8,769 nucleotides of DNA from Rubrobacter sp. (GTDB lineage: Bacteria; Actinomycetota; Rubrobacteria; Rubrobacterales; Rubrobacteraceae): the NCBI GenBank assembly GCA_013815575.1, contig JACDFX010000040.1, positions 1 through 8,769 on the forward strand, given 5' to 3'. Position numbers and translations under genes: made by a program. The notes below the pieces were generated by a model. That model had not been told where the DNA came from, searched no databases, and saw only the letters and a list, made by a program, of their open reading frames with translations. Positions 5,487-8,769 of the stretch are shown here, in pieces (position 1 is the stretch's first letter; every line of letters starts with the position of its first letter).

Positions 5487-6761
5487 ATGCAAAACGGACA
5501 GAGAGACCTAAGAAGCGCGGAGATAGTGACCATCGGGACCGAGATGCTGCTCGGGGACCTCGTAGACACGAACACGGCCTGGATCAGCAACAGGCTCGCC
5601 GGCCTTGGCGTGGGTATCTACCGCCACACCACGGTAGGCGACAACACCGACCGCATCGTCGGCGCCCTTCGTGACGCCGCCTCGCGGGCCGACCTCGTCG
5701 TCACTACCGGCGGCCTCGGCCCGACCTCGGATGACCTGACCAACGCGTGCCTGGGCCTGCTGACGGGCCGCCCGATGGTCGAGTACCAGAGGGCCCGCGC
5801 GCACGTGGACGAGAAGTTCGCGGCGTTCGGCCGCGAGCCGACGCCGTCTAACTACAAGCAGGCGCTCTTCCCCGAAGGGACGGAGCTCATCCCGAACCCG
5901 CTCGGCACGGCCATGGGGGCGCTCGTCGAGTGGGAGGGGACGCTCTTCGCCACCATGCCCGGTGTCCCCTCGGAGATGAAGGGCATGTTCGAGGAGACCA
6001 TCGCGCCCCTCATCCGGGCCCGCAGCGACGGCTCCATCGTCTCCAAGACCCTCCACTTCGCCGGCATCGGCGAGTCCGCCCTCGCGGAGCAGGTCCAGGA
6101 GTTTCTGGACGCCGCCGACCCCACGGTCGCCCCGCTGGCCGGCCAGGGACGGGTCCGCCTGCGCATCACCACCCGCGCCGCCACCGAGGAGGAGGCGCAC
6201 CAGAAGATATCTCCCGTCGAGAAGGAGATCCTGAACCGCCTCGGCGACTACTTTTACGGCGAGGACGAGGAGACCCTGGAGAGCTCCGTTGGCAGCCTCC
6301 TGCGGGAACGGGGCGCGACCGTGGCGCTGGCGGAGAGCTGCACGGGGGGCCTGATCTCCAAACGCCTCACGGACGTCGCCGGCTCCTCCGAGTATTTCGG
6401 AGAAGGCTTCGTCACCTACTCGAACGAGTCCAAGGAGCGCCTGCTCGGCGTCCCCAAGGAGATGCTCGAAGAGCACGGCGCCGTCTCGGAGCCCGTCGCC
6501 CGCGCGATGGCTGAGGGCGCCCGAAAGCTCGCCGGCTCGGACTACGGCCTCTCCGTCACGGGCGTGGCAGGCCCCGGCGGCGGCACGCAGGACAAGCCCG
6601 TCGGGCTCGTCTTCATCGGGGTGGCCGACGCGAGAGGCGCGTTCGCAGAGAGGCTGGACCTCACGGCGTGGGCCCGTTCCAGAAACTCCGTCCGAGAGCG
6701 CAGCGCCAACCGGGCGCTGGATGCGCTGCGGCTCCGGATCGAGGGTCAGGACGGGTCCTAG
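5487..6761 (+). CDS. cinA: CinA family protein: MoaB-like domain plus PncC-type NMN deamidase domain
   Basis: A full-length two-domain CinA of 424 residues. The N-terminal COG1058 MoaB/MocF-like domain shows [21 protein letters not shown] (12-32), [13 protein letters not shown] (73-85; often TxDDLT), PNPLGTAMG (137-144) and MPGVPSEM (157-164). A middle KH-like segment contains [11 protein letters not shown] (193-203). The C-terminal PncC domain has the nucleophile motif [10 protein letters not shown] (281-290, Ser284), [14 protein letters not shown] (309-322), HGAVSEPVA (330-338) and [12 protein letters not shown] (356-367). In characterised homologues this domain deamidates nicotinamide mononucleotide and the N-terminal domain has ADP-ribose pyrophosphatase activity, so NAD recycling is the best-supported role; the competence name is historical. 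No recA follows, unlike in several Gram-positives. Probably leaderless. Confidence 0.95.
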   Translation: MQNGQRDLRSAEIVTIGTEMLLGDLVDTNTAWISNRLAGLGVGIYRHTTVGDNTDRIVGALRDAASRADLVVTTGGLGPTSDDLTNACLGLLTGRPMVEYQRARAHVDEKFAAFGREPTPSNYKQALFPEGTELIPNPLGTAMGALVEWEGTLFATMPGVPSEMKGMFEETIAPLIRARSDGSIVSKTLHFAGIGESALAEQVQEFLDAADPTVAPLAGQGRVRLRITTRAATEEEAHQKISPVEKEILNRLGDYFYGEDEETLESSVGSLLRERGATVALAESCTGGLISKRLTDVAGSSEYFGEGFVTYSNESKERLLGVPKEMLEEHGAVSEPVARAMAEGARKLAGSDYGLSVTGVAGPGGGTQDKPVGLVFIGVADARGAFAERLDLTAWARSRNSVRERSANRALDALRLRIEGQDGS

Positions 6762-6782
6762 CGAGAGTTTGAAAAATATCTC

Positions 6783-6811
6783 TTGCCGCGTGTCTTTTAT
6801 GGTAGTAGAAT
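6783..6811 (+). promoter_or_regulatory. Predicted promoter of the intergenic RNA (TTGCCG-N17-TAGAAT)
   Basis: A -35-like TTGCCG (6783-6788) and a -10 TAGAAT (6806-6811) are separated by exactly 17 bp, the optimal spacing. The expected transcription start is about 6818. It is one of the best two-element promoters in the window and faces no recognisable gene, only the structured region and terminator. Confidence 0.6.
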
Positions 6812-6835
6812 CCTCGCTAGTCGAAAGCACGCGAG

Positions 6836-6847
6836 AGGAGGTGATCC
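6836..6847 (+). promoter_or_regulatory. 12-nt perfect Shine-Dalgarno without a canonical start codon
   Basis: AGGAGGTGATCC is complementary over all 12 bases to the conserved 3' end of 16S rRNA (GGATCACCTCCT), much stronger than any other ribosome site in the window. No ATG, GTG or TTG lies at normal spacing. The only plausible codon is ATA at 6850, 8 nt after AGGAGG. GTG 6841 overlaps the site itself. Confidence 0.6.
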
Positions 6848-6849
6848 AG

Positions 6850-6909
6850 ATAGACGCATCGAGCAGTAGTAGCCGCGGGTATCTTCTGGGAGAGGTGGCT
6901 CTGACCTAG
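6850..6909 (+). CDS. Possible 19-codon leader peptide with five consecutive Ser codons
   Basis: This frame reads ATA, GAC, GCA, then TCG AGC AGT AGT AGC (6859-6873), then CGCGGGTAT... to TAG at 6907-6909, giving (M)DASSSSSRGYLLGEVALT. It sits 8 nt behind the perfect Shine-Dalgarno, and the Ser run ends exactly where the RNA closing helix begins (6874). That is the geometry of a transcription-attenuation leader. Against it: ATA is a very rare start, and no + strand gene follows the terminator. Translation is unproven and the call is speculative. Confidence 0.25.
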   Translation: MDASSSSSRGYLLGEVALT

Positions 6910-7019
6910 CCCCACCTAAATCCCTAGTGGGATCCTGGGTTATCTCTAATCCGCCTCTCTGGTTGTTTAGGCGGACGTGCTAGAAACAAGGATACCCGCG
7001 CAAGGCTCAAATGGGTACG

Positions 7020-7051
7020 GCCCCCGGATCTCTCCGGGGGCTCGTTTTTTT
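7020..7051 (+). terminator. Strong intrinsic terminator
   Basis: A 9-bp perfect stem GCCCCCGGA (7020-7028) / TCCGGGGGC (7033-7041) with a TCTC tetraloop is followed by TCG and seven T (7045-7051). It is oriented for + strand transcription and ends the candidate RNA; it could also stop read-through from cinA, about 260 bp upstream. It is the only textbook terminator found in this window. Confidence 0.9.
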
Positions 7052-7219
7052 GGAGGCTTCAGGTTTTAGCTTTTAGCCCTCTTCTCTTTAAGTACTGCCG
7101 ATTTCCCGGAGATCTCTCCTGTCCCTTCTTCCAACGTGGGTCGAGTAGTCGACCGCATCAGGCGATGGGCGGCGCTTCTGCCGGTGGCAGGAAATGGCGC
7201 GGAACGCCGATCGACGCCG

Positions 7220-8020
7220 CTAGTCGGTGGTCCCCGTCACGGAGGCCGTGAGCAGCACCGCGTGCCGCCGACTCAGCAGCCGGACCGCGCTCGCCATCAG
7301 GCGGTTCCGCAGGCCCGAGATGACGCTTGGCGGCGGTGTGCGGCGGTCGAGCGCCCGCAGCGCCGTTTCCACCACTTGCCGCGGCGTCTGAAAGGCGGCG
7401 CCCCTGGTCGGCTCCTCCGTGTCGAGGACGTCGTTGAACTCGGTGCGGGTCGCGCCGGGAGACAACAAGATCACCCGCAGCCCGGTGCCGAGGGACTCCT
7501 GCCACAGCGCCTCGGTGAAGCTCAGCACGAACGCCTTCGTCGCCGCGTACACGGCCATGTTGGGTATGGGCTGGTACGCTGCTATGCTCGCGACGTTGAT
7601 CAGCACCCCGGTACCAGCGACCCGCAGCCGCCCGACGAACGCCCGGCTGATGTCGACGACGCTGGCGACGTTGACGTTGATCTCTTCCTGAAGGCGCTTC
7701 GGGTCCTCGGTGTGGAACTGTCCGAAGGTGCCGAAACCGGCGTTGTTGATGAGGCTCGTCACGACGAGCCCACGCCGCGCCACCTCCCCCGCAAGCATCT
7801 GGCCCGCGGCGGGGAGGCTGAGGTCGAGCAGGATCCCCGTGGCCCGAATGCCGTGGGTCGTGGCGAGTTCGGCGGCCAGCTTCTCGAGACGGTCCAGACG
7901 CCGGGCGACGAGCACGACGTCCGAACCCCGCCTGGCGAACTCGCGCGCGAACTCGACGCCGATGCCGGAACTGACGCCGGTGATGAGGGTGGTCTGCCCG
8001 TGGTAGTCGACGTCGGTCAT
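7220..8020 (-). CDS. SDR family NAD(P)-dependent oxidoreductase
   Basis: A classical short-chain dehydrogenase/reductase of 266 residues. The Rossmann glycine motif is TGVSSGIG (14-21), with VLVAR-R (36-41; Arg40/Arg41 suggest NADP preference), LDLS (65-68), NNAGFGTFG (92-100), the active-site Ser145 in INVASIAAY, the catalytic YAATK pair (Tyr158, Lys162), and SPGATRTEF (187-195). The substrate is unknown; the C-terminal region resembles broad-specificity DltE/YqjQ-like SDRs. ATG 8020 is chosen because GGAGGAG directly precedes it and a predicted promoter gives a leader of about 31 nt; the in-frame ATG at 8059 overlaps the -10 box. It is divergent from a TetR regulator that probably controls it. 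Function in detoxification or metabolism of a small molecule is inference. Confidence 0.92.
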   Translation of the reverse strand: MTDVDYHGQTTLITGVSSGIGVEFAREFARRGSDVVLVARRLDRLEKLAAELATTHGIRATGILLDLSLPAAGQMLAGEVARRGLVVTSLINNAGFGTFGQFHTEDPKRLQEEINVNVASVVDISRAFVGRLRVAGTGVLINVASIAAYQPIPNMAVYAATKAFVLSFTEALWQESLGTGLRVILLSPGATRTEFNDVLDTEEPTRGAAFQTPRQVVETALRALDRRTPPPSVISGLRNRLMASAVRLLSRRHAVLLTASVTGTTD

Positions 8021-8055
8021 GGCTCCTCCAGAGGTGGTGGGCGGGTCTCTTTCTT

Positions 8056-8069
8056 GCATCGTACGACGC
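8056..8069. promoter_or_regulatory. Candidate TetR operator overlapping the SDR -10 box
   Basis: TCGTACGA (8059-8066) is a perfect palindrome extended by GC/GC arms to a 14-bp site with one mismatched pair. It overlaps the SDR -10 box, where a repressor would block transcription. A weaker GTAC-centred imperfect palindrome (ACGGTACTGT, 8090-8099) lies 32 bp away, close to three helical turns, toward tetR. Confidence 0.4.
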
Positions 8070-8088
8070 TTATGGCACCAAGTGTCAA
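8058..8088 (-). promoter_or_regulatory. Predicted SDR promoter (TTGACA-N19-TACGAT)
   Basis: On the minus strand a perfect -35 TTGACA (8083-8088) is followed 19 bp later by TACGAT (8058-8063). The spacing is 2 bp longer than ideal, which could make the promoter depend on a regulator. The expected start is about 8051, leaving a 31-nt leader that contains the Shine-Dalgarno. Confidence 0.5.
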
Positions 8089-8109
8089 GACGGTACTGTG
8101 TGCAAGTTG

Positions 8110-8118
8110 TGGTAAGCT
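8110..8118 (+). promoter_or_regulatory. Predicted tetR extended -10 box
   Basis: TGGTAAGCT matches TGn-TANNNT and ends 7 nt before GTG 8126, predicting a leader of about 1 nt. No Shine-Dalgarno or good -35 is present. The placement supports GTG 8126 over the in-frame ATG at 8072. Confidence 0.45.
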
Positions 8119-8125
8119 GCGCCCC

Positions 8126-8728
8126 GTGGATGTTCGTGACGCTGGCACTTCGGGGCTACGGGAGCGCACCCGGCTGGCGGTGCGAACCGAGATCGGTGCC
8201 GTCGCCATGCGCCTGTTCCTCGAGCAGGGCTTCGACGCCACCACGATGGAGCAGATCGCGCACGAGGCCGGCATCTCGCGCCGCTCGTTGTTCCGCTACT
8301 TTGGCACGAAGGAGGACATTGTCCTCGGCAACCTCGTCGAGGCGGGGCTGGCCGTGAGGGATGCCCTGGAGGCCCGGCCGGCGAGCGAGCCCCCGTGGGA
8401 GGCGCTGCGCGCAGCCTTCGAGTCGCTCGCCCTCGACCCCGAGTACTCGCCCGAGAGAACCCTGGCGATCTCGAAGATGCTATACGGGACTCCCTCGCTA
8501 CGCGCCGGCCACCTCGAGAAGCAGCTGCGGTGGCAGGAGCTTCTCGTGCCGAATATTCAAGTGCGCCTGGGCGTGGCGACCGGCGACGCGCCCGATCCGC
8601 GGGCGCAGGCGATCGTCGCCTGCGCCCTGACGTGCCTCGCTGTCGCGAACGAGACCTGGACCCGGTGCGACGGCGAGGCAGACCTCGCCCAACTCTTCGA
8701 CCAGGCGGTCGCCGCGGTCCGCGGTTAG
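8126..8728 (+). CDS. TetR family transcriptional regulator
   Basis: A 200-residue TetR-type one-component regulator. The N-terminal DNA-binding domain begins around RTEIGAVAMRLFLEQGFDAT (20-39), followed by the helix-turn-helix in TTMEQIAHEAGISRRSLFRYFGTKEDIV (39-66), which matches the TetR_N consensus closely. The C-terminal part (about 70-200) is an all-helical ligand-binding and dimer domain that I cannot assign to a ligand. GTG 8126 is chosen: it follows a -10-like box by 7 nt and begins shortly before the conserved domain. The upstream in-frame ATG 8072 would add an atypical CASCGK-containing extension. Divergence from the SDR gene with palindromes between them suggests that it represses the SDR gene and itself; the inducer is unknown. 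Only 41 bp follow before the window ends. Confidence 0.93.
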   Translation: MDVRDAGTSGLRERTRLAVRTEIGAVAMRLFLEQGFDATTMEQIAHEAGISRRSLFRYFGTKEDIVLGNLVEAGLAVRDALEARPASEPPWEALRAAFESLALDPEYSPERTLAISKMLYGTPSLRAGHLEKQLRWQELLVPNIQVRLGVATGDAPDPRAQAIVACALTCLAVANETWTRCDGEADLAQLFDQAVAAVRG

Positions 8729-8769
8729 CAGGCCCTTGGCGCGCACGTTGCTTCAGTGCGGAGCGTGCG

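Larger units (their letters stand above)
6818..7051 (+). ncRNA. Candidate structured RNA, family not recognised
   Basis: The predicted transcript of about 234 nt starts behind a two-element promoter and ends at a strong intrinsic terminator. A 10-bp perfect closing helix pairs CGCGGGTATC (6874-6883) with GATACCCGCG (6991-7000), extendable by a G-T and an A-T pair. It encloses hairpins AGGTGG/CCACCT (6893-6898 with 6912-6917), ATCCC-TAGT-GGGAT (6920-6933) and TCCGCCT/AGGCGGA (6950-6956 with 6969-6975). A competing hairpin GGGTTA-TCTC-TAATCC (6937-6952) overlaps the last, so alternative folds are possible. The 5' part carries a 12-nt perfect Shine-Dalgarno. It does not look like tmRNA, RNase P RNA, SRP RNA, 6S RNA or a riboswitch class I can recall. 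It could be a small RNA, a leader that lost its gene, or a tiny-peptide mRNA. Confidence 0.5.
6762..7219. other. 458-bp region without a recognisable protein gene
   Basis: Between the cinA stop and the converging SDR stop the sequence is visibly more A/T-rich than its neighbours. It contains a complete-looking + strand unit (promoter 6783-6811, RNA about 6818-7051, terminator 7020-7051). Beyond the terminator, 7052-7219 has a tandem TTTTAGC pair near 7074-7087 and two small inverted repeats (GGTCGA-GTAG-TCGACC at 7139-7154; CTGCC-GGT-GGCAG at 7178-7190). The latter two lie downstream of the SDR gene on its strand but lack T tracts, so they are at most weak terminators. Confidence 0.7.

Noticed and set aside
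5508..6830. 440-codon open frame antisense to cinA
   Set aside because: It is a GC-rich shadow of a well-supported CinA coding sequence, with low-complexity Arg/Ala/Gly-rich translation and no family motifs.
6819..6835. GTCGAAAG segment as part of a hammerhead ribozyme
   Set aside because: The required CUGANGA core is absent nearby.
7003..7051. T-box-like TGGGTACGG just before the terminator
   Set aside because: It does not match the UGGNACCGCG core, no stem I features were found, and no aminoacyl-tRNA or amino-acid gene follows on that strand.
6818..7051. tmRNA, with the mini-ORF as tag
   Set aside because: The tag would end in EVALT rather than an LAA-type end, and there is no tRNA-Ala-like acceptor or T arm with CCA.
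7136..8071. Long open frame upstream of and fused in frame to tetR
   Set aside because: It runs antisense through the SDR gene, whose catalytic motifs are intact. Only the part from 8126 encodes TetR.
8742..8769. CGCACG/CGTGCG inverted repeat after tetR
   Set aside because: It is only 6 bp with a 16-nt loop and cut by the window edge, so it cannot be judged as a terminator.
1..8769. CRISPR arrays, transposases, integrases or phage genes
   Set aside because: None were seen: no regularly spaced repeats and no recombinase motifs in any supported frame.

Overview
The window is a GC-rich stretch of ordinary bacterial chromosome. Its high GC and G/C-ending codons, the Cys4 zinc methionyl-tRNA synthetase, and start codons placed directly behind -10 boxes suggest an actinobacterium, possibly a deep-branching lineage such as Rubrobacter. 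The lineage is an inference. Nine full genes and one partial gene are supported. No tRNA, rRNA, CRISPR array, phage or insertion sequence was seen.

Layout: (i) 2-673 (+) is the C-terminal part of a YbjJ-like MFS transporter, converging on metG (-, 727-2445). (ii) metG and dut (+, 2608-3063) diverge across an intergenic region with a perfect 12-bp inverted repeat; dut is followed at 27 nt by a DUF1990 gene (+, 3091-3675). (iii) A lone SUKH/SMI1-KNR4 immunity-family gene (-, 3692-4252) is divergent from a YdjM-like membrane metal hydrolase (+, 4333-4896). (iv) The hydrolase gene overlaps, tail to tail by 27 bp, a YqeK-type HD phosphohydrolase (-, 4870-5463). That gene diverges from cinA (+, 5487-6761) across only 23 bp. 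(v) The 458-bp gap 6762-7219 holds a self-contained candidate transcription unit: promoter, 12-nt perfect Shine-Dalgarno, five Ser codons in a row, a folded RNA with a 10-bp closing helix, and a strong intrinsic terminator. It encodes no recognisable protein. (vi) An SDR oxidoreductase (-, 7220-8020) and a TetR regulator (+, 8126-8728) form a classic divergent regulator/target pair with palindromes between them.

Functional themes: dut, YqeK and CinA all remove damaged or unwanted nucleotides (dUTP, Ap4A, and NMN or ADP-ribose). Six genes (metG, dut, ydjM-like, yqeK, cinA, tetR) lack a usable Shine-Dalgarno and have a TANNNT box whose predicted transcription start falls 0-4 nt before the start codon, so they look leaderless. 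The internal genes with Shine-Dalgarno sites (DUF1990, SUKH, SDR) do not have this arrangement. The most interesting items are the orphan structured RNA unit at 6783-7051, the consistent leaderless architecture including overlapping yqeK/cinA -10 boxes, and the degenerate KMSKS signature (QMSTS) of the methionyl-tRNA synthetase.
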